Shown here one piece after another: positions 1 to 9,801 of a DNA stretch of 64,000 bases; the first letter of the stretch is position 1; each line of letters opens with the position of its first letter. The stretch is from Nocardiopsis_C rhodophaea. GTDB lineage: Bacteria; Actinomycetota; Actinomycetes; Streptosporangiales; Streptosporangiaceae. A program made the position numbers and the translations under genes. The DNA lies in the NCBI RefSeq assembly GCF_039530945.1, contig NZ_BAAAPC010000001.1, positions 248,001 to 312,000 on the forward strand, written 5' to 3'. The notes under the pieces were generated by a model that ran no database searches, was not told the origin of the DNA, and saw only the letters and a program-made list of their open reading frames with translations.

Positions 1-1361
1 TTGGTGCGCCCGACCACGACGAGGTTGCCGCTGGGGTCGCGGCGGACCAGGTCGCCGGTGCGGTACCAGCCGTCGGCGGTAAACGCCCGGGCGTTCTGCT
101 CAGGGGCGCGATAATAGCCACGGGGCGTGTACGGTCCCCGCACGAGCAGCTCACCGGGGTCACCGGGCGGTACCGGGGCGCCTTCCTCGTCGACGAGGAG
201 GATCTCGTCGTGCGGGCTCATCGGCCGCCCCTGGGTGCTGGCGCTCACCTCCTCGGGATCGGTGTGGCGGGTGAAGCACAACAGACCCTCGGCCATGCCG
301 AACACCTGCTGGACCCGGCAGCCCAGGGCGCGGCGGGCGCGATGGTAGGACTCGGGGGTGAACAGGGAGCCGCCGATCTGCACCAGCCGCAGGCTGGACA
401 GGTCGGGGCGGTCGGCCTCGGCGGCTTCCACCCACCGGGTCAGCACGGCGGGCACGGCCGCCACCGCGGTTACCCGCTCCCGGGAAATCGTCCCGAGGAC
501 CCGCGAGGGAGAGGGCGAGGCGACCATGACGACCCGGCCACCGACCATCAGCGTGCCCAGAACGCCTGGGCAGGCGAGGGGGAAGTTGTGCCCGGCGGGC
601 AGGGCGGCCAGGTACACGGTGTCACCGTCGAACCCGCACACCTGCCCGCTTCGGCGGGCGTTGTACTCGTAGTCGTTATGGGTGCGCGCGATCACCTTCG
701 ACAGGCCGGTGGTCCCGCCCGAGAGCAGGAAAACAGCGGCGTCAGCGGGATGCGGCGCTTCCGCGTCGAGGGCCAGGCGGCGCTTGCGGACAGCGTCCTC
801 GTCCCCGGCGGCTGCGGTGGCGGCCGCGCGCAGGCTGAGGTGGCCCGGGTCGGCACAGTCGCCAGCGACCAGAACGTCGCGCAACGAGGGGACGCGTCCG
901 ACGACCCGCCTGGCCATCGCCTGGTGATCGTGGCTACGCAGCCTGTCGGGAACGGCGATCGCCTCGGCCCCGGTGCGCTCAGCGATCGCGGCCAGCTCGT
1001 GGTCACGATGCGCAGGCAGCATCATGACCGGTGCCACCCCGGCGCGCAGGCATGCGAGCAGCAGTACCACCAGCTCCCAGCCGTTGGGGAGCGCGACCAC
1101 AATGGTCGAGTCGCGGCCCAACCCCCAGTCGCGCAGCCGGACGGCCAGGACGTCGGCGCGCCGGGCCAGCTCCGGGTAGGAGAGCCGGGTCGGCCCGTCC
1201 ACCAGCGCGGTGCGCTCGGGGAAGGACCCCGCCCACTCCCACACCAGGTCGCCGATGGGGCGGTCGCGCCAGTACCCCGCCGAGCGGTAGGCGTCGGCGC
1301 TGTCGTCGGGCCAGGGGACGAGCCCTTCGCGGAGCTGGGGCGGCGCCTGCTGTGCTGTCAC
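1..1361 (-). CDS. Aryl-acid AMP ligase (2,3-dihydroxybenzoate/salicylate-AMP ligase type), partial at its C-terminus
   Basis: This is an adenylating enzyme of the EntE/DhbE aryl-acid activating group, which makes aryl-AMP and usually passes it to a carrier protein. I see about 453 codons and the gene runs off the left edge. The start is a GTG at 1361 with GAGGAA about 8 bases upstream. The N-terminus reads LVPWPDDSADAYRSAGYW, typical of this group. Further on come the phosphate-loop region LLSGGTTGLSKVIARTHNDY, with the group's Gly-Leu-Ser-Lys variant, and the late adenylation motif YRTGDL near the left edge. It lies about 125 bases downstream of the iterative PKS on the same strand, so it probably activates the aryl acid made there. 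The exact substrate cannot be read from the visible part. Confidence 0.88.
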   Translation of the reverse strand, partial: MTAQQAPPQLREGLVPWPDDSADAYRSAGYWRDRPIGDLVWEWAGSFPERTALVDGPTRLSYPELARRADVLAVRLRDWGLGRDSTIVVALPNGWELVVLLLACLRAGVAPVMMLPAHRDHELAAIAERTGAEAIAVPDRLRSHDHQAMARRVVGRVPSLRDVLVAGDCADPGHLSLRAAATAAAGDEDAVRKRRLALDAEAPHPADAAVFLLSGGTTGLSKVIARTHNDYEYNARRSGQVCGFDGDTVYLAALPAGHNFPLACPGVLGTLMVGGRVVMVASPSPSRVLGTISRERVTAVAAVPAVLTRWVEAAEADRPDLSSLRLVQIGGSLFTPESYHRARRALGCRVQQVFGMAEGLLCFTRHTDPEEVSASTQGRPMSPHDEILLVDEEGAPVPPGDPGELLVRGPYTPRGYYRAPEQNARAFTADGWYRTGDLVRRDPSGNLVVVGRT

Positions 1362-1485
1362 GGTCTGTTCCTCACTCGTGTCGGTCGGCGGCTTCGCCAG
1401 GTACCGGGCCCGGCCGAAACCGATTCGATTCCTCAGCGGCCGCGGTGAAGTAAGCCGGTCTCCGTTCCGTCGGCCCCGTTCCAGA

Positions 1486-4400
1486 TCACACGTCGCGATG
1501 CTCGGCGGTTTCGGTGAGCCGCTCGGCCAGGTGGGAGGAGACCGAGGCGATGGTGGGGTAGTCCCACAGGACGGCGGCGGGCAGCCGGAGCCCGAACCGT
1601 TTCTGCAGACGGCGCCGGATGGCCATGGTCATGACCGAGTCCAGGCCCTGCTCGGTGAAAGGGCGGTGGACGTCTAGGGTGGCCGCCTCATCCCCGCTCT
1701 CCCGAGCTGTCTCCTCGGCCACCTGCGCAGTGACCGCCGACACCAGCGCCTCGCCTGTCAGCCCCAGCAATCCGTCCTCGTCTTGGTCGGGCTCGGCCGC
1801 CTGGTCGGTGGCCAGGCCGCGCAGCACCGCGGGCCCGTCGGGGACGGCGTCGACCACGCGTACGACGGCCACGTGGGGCTCACCGCTGCGTACCGCTACG
1901 TCCCAGGAGCGGAACGCTTCGGCCACGGTGATATCGCCCGCGCCCAGGCCTGCGAGCTCCTGCTCAACTGCCGTGCTGGCGGCCATGCCCATGCCCCGCC
2001 ACGACGTCCACCCGAGGCTGACCGTCTCGGTCTGCCCTCCCGAGCGCCGACTCCGGGCCAGCGCGTCCAGGAAGGCGTTCGCCGAGGCGTAGCTGGTCTG
2101 CCCCGTCAGGCCCAGCATCAGGCCCACGGAGGAGAAATAGCAGCAGAACTCCAGCTCGCCCGGCGGGAAAAGCTCGTCTAGGACCAGCGCGCCCTCGACC
2201 TTGGGCCGCATCACCCTGCGCAGCGAGTCCTCGTCAAGCTCGGTGAGGGTGCGATTGTCCAGGACGCCGGCGGCGTGCACGACGCCGCGGATGGGCGGCA
2301 TCCCCAGCACGTCAGGCGACAGGACCTCGGCGGTCCGCTCGCGGTCGGTGATGTCCAGTTGCACCGTCTTGACCACGACGCCGCGCTCCTCCAGGGCCCG
2401 GATCGCGTCGATCCGGCGCCGGTCGGCCGGGGCGGACAGCTCGTCCCAGCACGACCGTGGGGGTAGGGCCGTCCGCCCGGCCAGGACGATGCGCGTGGCG
2501 CCGCGTCCGGCCAGCCAGTCGGCGATCTCCAGACCAAGCTCGCCCAGGCCACCGGTGATCAGGTAGGTACCGCCGGGGGTACAGGTCAGCACCGGGTGAG
2601 CGGCTGTCGCCGCGACCGGGCGCAATCGCATCCCCCGGGCCGCCATCCCGTCGAGCCGGACCACCGGCTCGGCCGACCGACCGCCAAGGACTGCGGGCAG
2701 GAGGGCCGCGGCCTTCTCCGAGCGGGCGGGGTCAAGATCGACTACCCCGCCCCACAGGTCGGGGTGCTCACTGCCCAGGACCGCCGACATGCCCCAGACC
2801 GGGGACTGCTCGAGTGCCCCACCGTCGGCGCCACGGCTGGTTAGCGCCCAGACGCGAGTTCCGAGGCGTGCGGAATCGGCCAGAAGTCGCACTGTGTGTG
2901 CCACCCGCCAGGCGGCTGTCGCGGCCAGGTCGCCCGTGTCGCCGGGGATACCGGCCGGCGGGAGGATCAGCACGGCGGCGCCGTCCAGCTCCTCTCTCAG
3001 GTCGGCGAGGGACTCGGGGGCGGGTACGGCCGTGCACGCGACGCCCGCAGCGGCGGCTGCGGCGGCGACCGGGGCGGCCAGCGGGTGCCCGCCGTCCACC
3101 AGGACCACTCGACTGACCGGGGTGGAAGACGCGGCGGGCAATTCCTCCCACTCGATGCGGTGGACCAGGGTGCCGCTCCCGTCGACCGGGCCGTCGACCT
3201 CGGAGAAGCGCAGGTCGGTAATGACGGCTACGACGTTGCCGTCGGTGTCGCTGATCTGCACGTCTACGGTGGTGGGGGCGGCCGTGTCCGCGCTGGGGCG
3301 GACCAGGATCAAGGCGTCGGTCGGCGCGGGGCCATGCAGGTGCAGCGCGCCCACCCGCGAGGGCATACGCAATACGGCGTCGCCGGGGAAGAGCAGGGGC
3401 GCGATCGACAGCACGGCGTCGAACAGAGTTCCCCAGCTGTCGGCCTCGGGCTCCTCGTCGGCCAGGACGCGGGCCAGCAACTCGCCTGCTCCCGTGCGGA
3501 GCTCTTTTACCTCCCAGGGGAAGCCGATTGCGGCCACGCCGATCAGCTCCAGCCGCTGAACCGCGGTTTCCGGCGGCAGGACGGTGTCGCAGCGGGCCAG
3601 CGAGGCGGCCACGTCTACCGGACCGTCCGGCGCAGGGGAGTCCGGGCCCAGGCGCGCGAAGGAGTGCTGGGTCGGCAGCTCATCCTCGCCGTTCAAGCGA
3701 CGCGAGGCCAAGCGGGCGGTGTCCTCTTCCCGGATGACCTGGACTTCGCGCGTCCCGGTCACGGTTACCGGCGTCCTGAGTTCGACGTCGCACAGCGCGG
3801 TGCCTTCCAGGGCGGCCAGGAAGGTGGTGAACAGGACAGCCGCGGGAAGCACCTCGGTCCCCATGATCGGGTGCTCGCCCGGGTAGGGGCGGGTGTCGAA
3901 GTCCAGGTGGGTCTGCCACACGCGGGTGGCGGCCCCGTCCGCCAGCACGGTGCGCGCACCCAACAGGGTGTGCGACCCCGGGTCGTGCCGCTGTGCCATG
4001 GCAGCAGCGGGCGGTACCACTCGCCAGTGGTCGCGGTGCTGCCACACCGTGGTGGGCACAGGCGTGAACGTGGCGCCCTCCTCAGCGGCTCCCGCCCAGT
4101 CCACGGCCACACCCTGAGCGTAGGCGGCGGCGACGGCGCCCAGCAGCTCGGCGATCTCGGGCCGGTCGCGGCGCAGCGTCCCAGTGACGAAATGGGCTAC
4201 CGCCTTTGTCTCGGCGATGGTCTCCTCGATGGAGTGGGCGACCACCGGATGCGGAGACAGTTCGATGAACGAACGGTGACCGTCCTCGACCGCGGCGGCG
4301 ACCGCAGATGCGAACCGGACCGGATTGCGCAGGTTCGCCGCCCAGTACGCGCCGTCGCGCGCAGCGCCGGTGCGCGGGTCCTCCAGCGCGGTGCTGTAGA

Positions 4401-6648
4401 CGGGGACGACTGGTTCGGCGGGGCCCAGGTCGCTGACGGCGGCGGCCAGCTCAGGGCAAAGCGGGTCCATCTGTGAGCTGTGGAAGGCCACGTCGGAGGC
4501 GATTTTGCGGACGCGGACCCCCTCGGCGGCCCATGCCTGACCGACTTCCTCGACCGCCTCGGGGGTGCCCGCTATCACGGTGGAGCGGGGCGAGGCTGAG
4601 ATGGCCGCAGTCAGATCGGAACGGTCGGCCAATCGCTCGGCGACCTCGTCGAAGGGCAGGGAGACCATCGCCATGGCCCCCGCCCCGGCGACCCTGGACA
4701 GCAGGGCCGAGCGACGGCAGACCAGGCGAGCTCCGTCGCGGAGGTGGAGGACTCGCGCGGTGACGGCCGCGGCGATCTCCCCCACCGAGTGGCCTATGAC
4801 CGCGGCGGGCCGCAGCCCGCGCGAGCGGAGCACGGCGGCGAGTCCAACCTGGATGGCGAAGATCATCGGCTGAATGCGGTCGGGGCCGCCCAGCTCACCG
4901 GAGCCGATGACCTCGCGTGGGGAGAAGCCGACCTCCTCAGTGAACACCGGGTCGATGTCATCGATAACCTCCGCGAATGCCTGCTCGGCTGCCAACAGGT
5001 CGCGTCCCATCCCCGGCCACTGGGAGCCGTGGCCGGAGAACACCCACACCGAGTCGTGCGGGGGCGCGGCTACCGCGGCGGGTGCCTGGTAGCTCTCATG
5101 GTCGGAGCCGAGCCGGTCCAGCCCGGTCAGCAGCTCCTCAGTGGTCTCGGCGACGACGGACGCCCGTACAGCCGCGTGGTCACGGTGCACAGCCAGAGTG
5201 TGGGCAACGTCGGCGAGGTCGACCCCGGGCTCGGCACGCACCCGCTGGGCGAGTCGGATGGCGTAGCCCCGCACGGCCTCGGCAGTGCCGCCTGACAGCG
5301 GGAAAATCCTCGGCCTCGACGGTGCGGTACGTGGAACGTCGCCGTCGGGTGCCTGCTCTAACACGATGTGCGCGACCGTTCCTCCGTAGCCGAAGCTGGA
5401 GACCCCGGCCCGCCGCGGTCGGTCCCGCTCTGGCCAGGGGCGGCGCTCGGCGACCACACGCAGACCCGAGGAAGCCCAGTCCACGGCGGGGGTGGGCGAG
5501 TGGTGGCGGATGGTCGGCGGCAGCTCGCCGTGGGAGAGGGCGAGAACGGTCTTGATGACACCTGCCACCCCCGCCCCGGCTTCCAGGTGACCGATGTTGG
5601 GCTTGACAGACCCGATCAGGCACGGGTCATCGGCGGGGCGACCCGTGCCGTATACGCTGCTCAGGGCCTTCGCCTCGATGGGGTCGCCGGCGCGAGTCCC
5701 GGTGCCGTGTGCCTCGACGTAGTCGACAGTGCGCGGGTCGATGGCGGCGGCACGCAGGGCCCGGGTGGCCACCGCGGCTTGGGCCTCGCCGTTGGGAGCC
5801 ATGATCCCGTTGGTGCGGCCGTCCTGGCTGACAGCGCTGCCGCGGACCACGGCCAGGACGGGGTCGCCGTCGCGTCGGGCGTCGCTCAGGCGCTTGAGCA
5901 CCACCACCCCGGCGCCCTCGCCGCGGCCGTACCCGTCGGCGGAGGCGTCGAAGGACTTGGAGCTCCCGTCCGGGGACGTCGCCCCGGCGGCGTCCAGAAC
6001 CATCGTCAGGCCGGGGCCCGCCATGATGTTGACGCCTCCTGCCAGGGCCGTCCGGGTCTCGCCCGCGCGTAGAGCCTGGCACGCCAGATGGAGGGCGACC
6101 AGCGACGAGGAGCAGGCAGTGTCCACGGCCATGCTGGGGCCGCGCAGGTCCAGGTGGTAGGAGATGCGGTTGGCGGTGGCGCACATGGAGGCGCCTATGC
6201 CGCTCCACGCCTCGATTCGGGGCAGGTCTTCCAGCATCTGCCGGCCGTAGTCGTCGGAGCCGACGCCGATGAACACGCCGGTGTCGCTCTCGGCCAGGGA
6301 CAGTGGCGGCACACCCGCGTTCTCCACGGCCTCCCAAGCCACTTCCAGCAGAATGCGCTGCTGCGGGTCCATCTGCTCCGCCTCACGCGGGGTGATGCCG
6401 AAGAAGGCTGCGTCGAAGGCAGCGGCGTTCTCGATGAACCCGCCCCTGGTAGTGGAACGCAGCAGGCCGGGGGTGGACTCGGTGTAGGCGCGCCACCGTT
6501 CTTGGGGGACATCGCCGACCCCGTCGTGGCCCTGGACAAGCAGCTGCCACAGGTCATCGGGGGAGTTCACGTCGCCGGGGAGCCGGCAGCCCATGCCGGT
6601 GATCGCGATGGGCTCGGCGGCGGTTATCGAGTCTGCTGGGCTCACCAT
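1486..6648 (-). CDS. Iterative type I polyketide synthase, 6-methylsalicylic-acid-synthase type (KS-AT-DH/TH-KR-ACP)
   Basis: A 1720-residue single-module PKS. Ketosynthase: active Cys179 in DTACSSS, His314 in EAHGTGT and His354 in NIGHLEAG. Acyltransferase: Ser621 in GHSVGE and His723 in VAFHSS. The 'dehydratase' has His926 in GEHPIMGTEVLP, resembling the DH/thioester-hydrolase domain of 6-MSA synthases. Ketoreductase: GGLGELG at 1366-1372 and Tyr1520. Acyl carrier: Ser1671 in GLDSVM. There is no thioesterase and no enoylreductase. Length and domain order match bacterial 6-MSA synthases (about 1750 residues), which condense one acetyl and three malonyl units and reduce one keto group. The ATG at 6648 has AGGGGAGA upstream. 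The product is inferred to be 6-methylsalicylate or a close relative such as orsellinate. The neighbouring AMP ligase suggests the aryl acid is released and re-activated. Confidence 0.93.
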   Translation of the reverse strand: MVSPADSITAAEPIAITGMGCRLPGDVNSPDDLWQLLVQGHDGVGDVPQERWRAYTESTPGLLRSTTRGGFIENAAAFDAAFFGITPREAEQMDPQQRILLEVAWEAVENAGVPPLSLAESDTGVFIGVGSDDYGRQMLEDLPRIEAWSGIGASMCATANRISYHLDLRGPSMAVDTACSSSLVALHLACQALRAGETRTALAGGVNIMAGPGLTMVLDAAGATSPDGSSKSFDASADGYGRGEGAGVVVLKRLSDARRDGDPVLAVVRGSAVSQDGRTNGIMAPNGEAQAAVATRALRAAAIDPRTVDYVEAHGTGTRAGDPIEAKALSSVYGTGRPADDPCLIGSVKPNIGHLEAGAGVAGVIKTVLALSHGELPPTIRHHSPTPAVDWASSGLRVVAERRPWPERDRPRRAGVSSFGYGGTVAHIVLEQAPDGDVPRTAPSRPRIFPLSGGTAEAVRGYAIRLAQRVRAEPGVDLADVAHTLAVHRDHAAVRASVVAETTEELLTGLDRLGSDHESYQAPAAVAAPPHDSVWVFSGHGSQWPGMGRDLLAAEQAFAEVIDDIDPVFTEEVGFSPREVIGSGELGGPDRIQPMIFAIQVGLAAVLRSRGLRPAAVIGHSVGEIAAAVTARVLHLRDGARLVCRRSALLSRVAGAGAMAMVSLPFDEVAERLADRSDLTAAISASPRSTVIAGTPEAVEEVGQAWAAEGVRVRKIASDVAFHSSQMDPLCPELAAAVSDLGPAEPVVPVYSTALEDPRTGAARDGAYWAANLRNPVRFASAVAAAVEDGHRSFIELSPHPVVAHSIEETIAETKAVAHFVTGTLRRDRPEIAELLGAVAAAYAQGVAVDWAGAAEEGATFTPVPTTVWQHRDHWRVVPPAAAMAQRHDPGSHTLLGARTVLADGAATRVWQTHLDFDTRPYPGEHPIMGTEVLPAAVLFTTFLAALEGTALCDVELRTPVTVTGTREVQVIREEDTARLASRRLNGEDELPTQHSFARLGPDSPAPDGPVDVAASLARCDTVLPPETAVQRLELIGVAAIGFPWEVKELRTGAGELLARVLADEEPEADSWGTLFDAVLSIAPLLFPGDAVLRMPSRVGALHLHGPAPTDALILVRPSADTAAPTTVDVQISDTDGNVVAVITDLRFSEVDGPVDGSGTLVHRIEWEELPAASSTPVSRVVLVDGGHPLAAPVAAAAAAAGVACTAVPAPESLADLREELDGAAVLILPPAGIPGDTGDLAATAAWRVAHTVRLLADSARLGTRVWALTSRGADGGALEQSPVWGMSAVLGSEHPDLWGGVVDLDPARSEKAAALLPAVLGGRSAEPVVRLDGMAARGMRLRPVAATAAHPVLTCTPGGTYLITGGLGELGLEIADWLAGRGATRIVLAGRTALPPRSCWDELSAPADRRRIDAIRALEERGVVVKTVQLDITDRERTAEVLSPDVLGMPPIRGVVHAAGVLDNRTLTELDEDSLRRVMRPKVEGALVLDELFPPGELEFCCYFSSVGLMLGLTGQTSYASANAFLDALARSRRSGGQTETVSLGWTSWRGMGMAASTAVEQELAGLGAGDITVAEAFRSWDVAVRSGEPHVAVVRVVDAVPDGPAVLRGLATDQAAEPDQDEDGLLGLTGEALVSAVTAQVAEETARESGDEAATLDVHRPFTEQGLDSVMTMAIRRRLQKRFGLRLPAAVLWDYPTIASVSSHLAERLTETAEHRDV

Positions 6649-6975
6649 CAGAGATCTCCCCTCGGTTCATGGGGTGCGCCTCGGGCATGTGGCGCTAGCG
6701 GAAGCGGGCGACGGCTCTGCTGCACGACTCGCCCTCACCTCACCGAGGATCAGCGGCGGCGACCAAGAAACACCCAAGAACCGTCATATGGGTCGTTACC
6801 GTGGCACTTTCTTTATTCGTGCACTCGTGGCAGATAAGTGACCAAGGAGATAAGTCACGCATTCGTCACATAAAACACACCCTCAGTGAGCACCCGCCTT
6901 TCCAATCCTTGACCGCCCATTGGCCGCGCTAAGTGAGGATCCGACTCCGGAGAATGAATCAACCAGGGAGTTGTC
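6649..6975. promoter_or_regulatory. Divergent promoter region between the PKS and the oxidoreductase
   Basis: A 327-base gene-free stretch between outward-facing genes, clearly richer in A+T than its surroundings, so it probably carries both promoters. Two near-identical 11-mers, AGATAAGTGAC (6832-6842) and AGATAAGTCAC (6848-6858), lie in tandem 16 bases apart and could be a regulator-binding direct repeat. I could not assign -10/-35 boxes with confidence. Confidence 0.5.
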
Positions 6976-7875
6976 GTGCGCGCGGTGATGATCAGTCAGT
7001 ACGGGGACCCGGACGTCCTCGAGACCGGAGAGGTTCCCGTCCCCGAGACCGGACCCGGTCAGATCCTGGTGCGGACCACGGGGTCCGCGGTGAACCCGGT
7101 GGATCTGGAGATCCGCTCGGGAAGCGCCCGGGACAACGTGTCCGTCCCGTTCCCGATGGTCTTGGGATGGGACCTGTCCGGCGAGGTCGCGGCCATCGGT
7201 GCGGGCGTGGACGAGTTCGCCCCCGGTGACCGCGTCATCGCGATGTCAGCGCAGATGGCCACCGGCGTGGGCACCCACGCCGAGTACGTGGCCCTGCCCG
7301 CCGCGATCGCCGCCCACGCGCCCCGCACCGTCGCGCTGGAGAAAGCCGCCGCCCTCCCCCTCGCCGGCCTGACCGCTCTACAGGCGCTGGAGCAGCTGGA
7401 CGCCCGTCCCGGGCAGTCGCTGGTGGTGTCCGGCGCAGTGGGATCGGTCGGAGGCTACGCCGTCCAGCTCGCAGTGTCCCGCGGCCTGGACGTCACGGCC
7501 CACGTCCGAGAGCGGGACCGCGGGGCGGCCGAGGGGCTGGGCGCTCGCCGGGTGGTGAGCGGCGCCACTCCGGGGCTGGACGCCGACCTGCTGCTAGACA
7601 CCGCCGGTATACCCGCGGCCGTCGCCCACGTGCGGGACGGCGGGCGGGCCGTGTCGATCGTGCCCACCCGACCACCCGTCACCGAACGCGGGATCTCGGT
7701 CGCCATGTCCTTCGTCGAACAGGACGGCGCTGGGCTGTCCACCCTCTCCACGCTGGTCGACAAGGGGGCGCTGACGCTACGCGTTGGCGGACGCTACGGG
7801 TTCGACGAGGCCACGTCCGCGCACCGGCGGCTGGCCGCCGGCGGCAGTCGGGGCAAGCTCCTCATCCTGCCCTGA
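6976..7875 (+). CDS. NADPH:quinone oxidoreductase / zinc-independent medium-chain dehydrogenase
   Basis: A 299-residue medium-chain dehydrogenase/reductase of the quinone-oxidoreductase branch. The N-terminal GroES-like part holds the motif GSAVNPVDLEIRSG, and GWDLSGEVAAIGAGV follows. The nucleotide-binding loop reads VSGAVGSVGGYAVQLA (about residues 153-168). The cysteine cluster of zinc alcohol dehydrogenases is absent. Such enzymes reduce quinones or alpha,beta-unsaturated carbonyls with NADPH. The GTG start at 6976 has AGGGAG six bases upstream. It is divergent from the PKS and is followed by an exporter, so it may tailor or detoxify the aryl polyketide. That link rests on context only. 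Confidence 0.85.
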   Translation: MRAVMISQYGDPDVLETGEVPVPETGPGQILVRTTGSAVNPVDLEIRSGSARDNVSVPFPMVLGWDLSGEVAAIGAGVDEFAPGDRVIAMSAQMATGVGTHAEYVALPAAIAAHAPRTVALEKAAALPLAGLTALQALEQLDARPGQSLVVSGAVGSVGGYAVQLAVSRGLDVTAHVRERDRGAAEGLGARRVVSGATPGLDADLLLDTAGIPAAVAHVRDGGRAVSIVPTRPPVTERGISVAMSFVEQDGAGLSTLSTLVDKGALTLRVGGRYGFDEATSAHRRLAAGGSRGKLLILP

Positions 7876-7945
7876 TGCGGAAGTCCGCCGTCGCGCGGGT
7901 GACCACCTGCGCGACGAGGGGCCACCGAGCTCTTGGAGAAACACA

Positions 7946-9136
7946 GTGAACCGTTCGATTCTCGTCCTAATGTTCTGCCTGTTCAGCGTCGGGAGCGCCG
8001 AATTCGTCATCGCCGGGCTGCTGCCGGGCATCGCCTCCGAACTCGATGTGTCGGTGTCCGCCGCCGGAATGCTGGTCAGCGGATACGCGATTGCGATCGT
8101 CCTGGCCGGACCCGCCATCACCCTGCTCACCGGCAGACTTCCGCGCAAACCGCTGATGATCGCGCTTATGACGCTGTTCGCGGTGAGCAACGCGGCGGGG
8201 GCGTTGGCGCCCGATTACACCACCCTGATGGTCACACGAGTGCTCAGCGCGTTCACCCACTGCACCTTCTTCGCCCTGGCTCTCGTGGTGGGCACCGGGC
8301 TGGTTCCGGCCGACCGCCAAGGGGCGGCAATCGCCCGGCTGGCGATAGGGCTGAACATGGCAAACGTCCTGGGTGTGCCGCTCGGCACTCTGCTGGGCAC
8401 CGAGTTCGGGTGGCGCTCGACCCTGTGGGCGGTTTCCCTGTTCGGCGTCATCGCGTCGGTGCTGCTCGCCGTGCTGATCCCCGGCGGGCGGCAGGACGGC
8501 CCACCTAGCGGGGCGCTTGCCGAGCTCAGGGTGCTGGGGCGTAGCCAGGTGGTCGCCGCCATCGGCATGAGCGCGCTCGGCTGCGGCGGCGTATTCACTG
8601 CCTACACCTTCATCGCGCCGCTGCTGGAGGACGTTAGCGGGTTCGGCGGATCCGCAGTGGGCGTCCTACTTCTCCTGTTCGGTCTGGGAACCTTCGCCGG
8701 GAGCGCGATCGGCGGCAAGCTCACCGACAGAGCGCTGATGCCCTCGCTGTGCGGGCTCTTGGGCGCCGTCGCGGTAGTTCTGGCGACCTACTCGCTGTTG
8801 GTCACCAACCAGTGGACGTCCGCCGTCGGGCTGGTGCTGTTCGGAATGTCGTTTGGAGCGATCCTGCCCGGCCTGCAGGCACGGGTGATGCGCTCGTCGG
8901 GGATTGGTGCGCCCACCCTCGCATTGGCGGTGAATATCGCTGCGATGAACATCGGAATCGCCTTCGGCTCCTGGCTTGGTGGCCGGATCCTGGACACCGG
9001 GATGGGGCTGCGCACCGTAGTCCTGGCCGGGGCCGCCGTCGCCGCGGTGGGCTTTCTGCTGAGCCTTCTGGAACTGTTCCGCGACCGCACCCGCACGACA
9101 CCGGAACCCGCCGCAGAGGTACCCTCACACGTCTGA
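7946..9136 (+). CDS. MFS exporter, DHA1 (AraJ/CmlR-like) family
   Basis: A 396-residue, roughly twelve-helix major facilitator protein. The first helix reads FCLFSVGSAEFVIAGLLPGI, the hallmark of the arabinose-efflux/chloramphenicol-exporter group, and RLPRKPLMI follows as the loop 2-3 motif. I chose the GTG at 7946, with GGAG about 8 bases upstream, because the reading frame before it is low-complexity and lacks membrane character. Downstream of the oxidoreductase, it probably exports the polyketide-derived product or confers self-resistance. Two further exporters of the same family lie at 10875-12146 and 31368-32573. Confidence 0.88.
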   Translation: MNRSILVLMFCLFSVGSAEFVIAGLLPGIASELDVSVSAAGMLVSGYAIAIVLAGPAITLLTGRLPRKPLMIALMTLFAVSNAAGALAPDYTTLMVTRVLSAFTHCTFFALALVVGTGLVPADRQGAAIARLAIGLNMANVLGVPLGTLLGTEFGWRSTLWAVSLFGVIASVLLAVLIPGGRQDGPPSGALAELRVLGRSQVVAAIGMSALGCGGVFTAYTFIAPLLEDVSGFGGSAVGVLLLLFGLGTFAGSAIGGKLTDRALMPSLCGLLGAVAVVLATYSLLVTNQWTSAVGLVLFGMSFGAILPGLQARVMRSSGIGAPTLALAVNIAAMNIGIAFGSWLGGRILDTGMGLRTVVLAGAAVAAVGFLLSLLELFRDRTRTTPEPAAEVPSHV

Positions 9137-9801
9137 GACTCCCGCTGAGGGTCCGCGTCCGCGCGGTCCCTCAGCCGCATAAGCCCTTCCACTTGGCCGC
9201 CGGGGGAACAGTGTGGCCGTCGGCCGACGATGCAGTCTTCAAAGAACCGGTGAGCTCCCCTGATCAGGAACGACGTGGTCAGGCTCTGGTTCGTTCCGGC
9301 AGAGCTAACCTCGCCGATGCGAAGGGCCGCCGGTACGGAGCCGTGGTTCGTCTGGACTGTCTGGCCCAATGCGTGGAACTGCGAAAACGCCACCAGATGA
9401 ACACTGCCGAGGAACGCGGATCCACAGGGTGGGGACCGAGGAGCTCGGCGTGGGCATCGCAGTGGTACAGAGAGAGGGCGGCGACGAGCGATGGGCCTGA
9501 GAGTTCACTTCTACATGCCCAAACATCGGATGTATCTACATCATGGTTGGCGCCTGATCCCAGCGAGGAGTCATCCTTTCCCCTACCGATCGATGTCACC
9601 AGAACACTTCGTCCACAGTGCTTCCCAAAAGCCTCCGACCGGCCGCTGACGCGGTCAGGGGCCGAGCCCGCCTACACCACGCGCGTCGTGGCCCGCTCAC
9701 CCCCGGCAGGGGCACACTCGACGGCGGGCCGTCGGCCGCACCCTTCGTGCGGCCGACGGCCCTTCCCACCTCATCGCTCAGCGGAACGCTGACGGACAGG
9801 C
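9137..9801. other. Intergenic stretch with no supported gene
   Basis: 665 bases between the convergent MFS and I36-protein genes. Both strands contain open frames, but none has a recognisable domain, a good ribosome-binding site or convincing third-position GC bias. The only clear structure is the hairpin at 9726-9762. Confidence 0.5.
9726..9762. terminator. Strong hairpin, probable terminator
   Basis: A perfect 16-base inverted repeat (9726-9741 and 9747-9762) around the loop CCTTC, directly downstream of the minus-strand I36 gene. There is no long T run, which is normal for high-GC actinomycetes. Confidence 0.7.

Noticed and set aside
210..1448. Long plus-strand open frame opposite the AMP ligase
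   Set aside because: The minus strand encodes a clear adenylating enzyme with motifs and a ribosome-binding site. The plus frame is a GC-rich antisense artefact.
2896..4476. 526-codon plus-strand frame inside the PKS
   Set aside because: Antisense to conserved PKS domains, with repetitive Gly/Arg/Gln composition and no family.
9137..9801. Insertion-sequence remnant
   Set aside because: The frames look vaguely protein-like, but there are no transposase motifs, terminal inverted repeats or target duplications.
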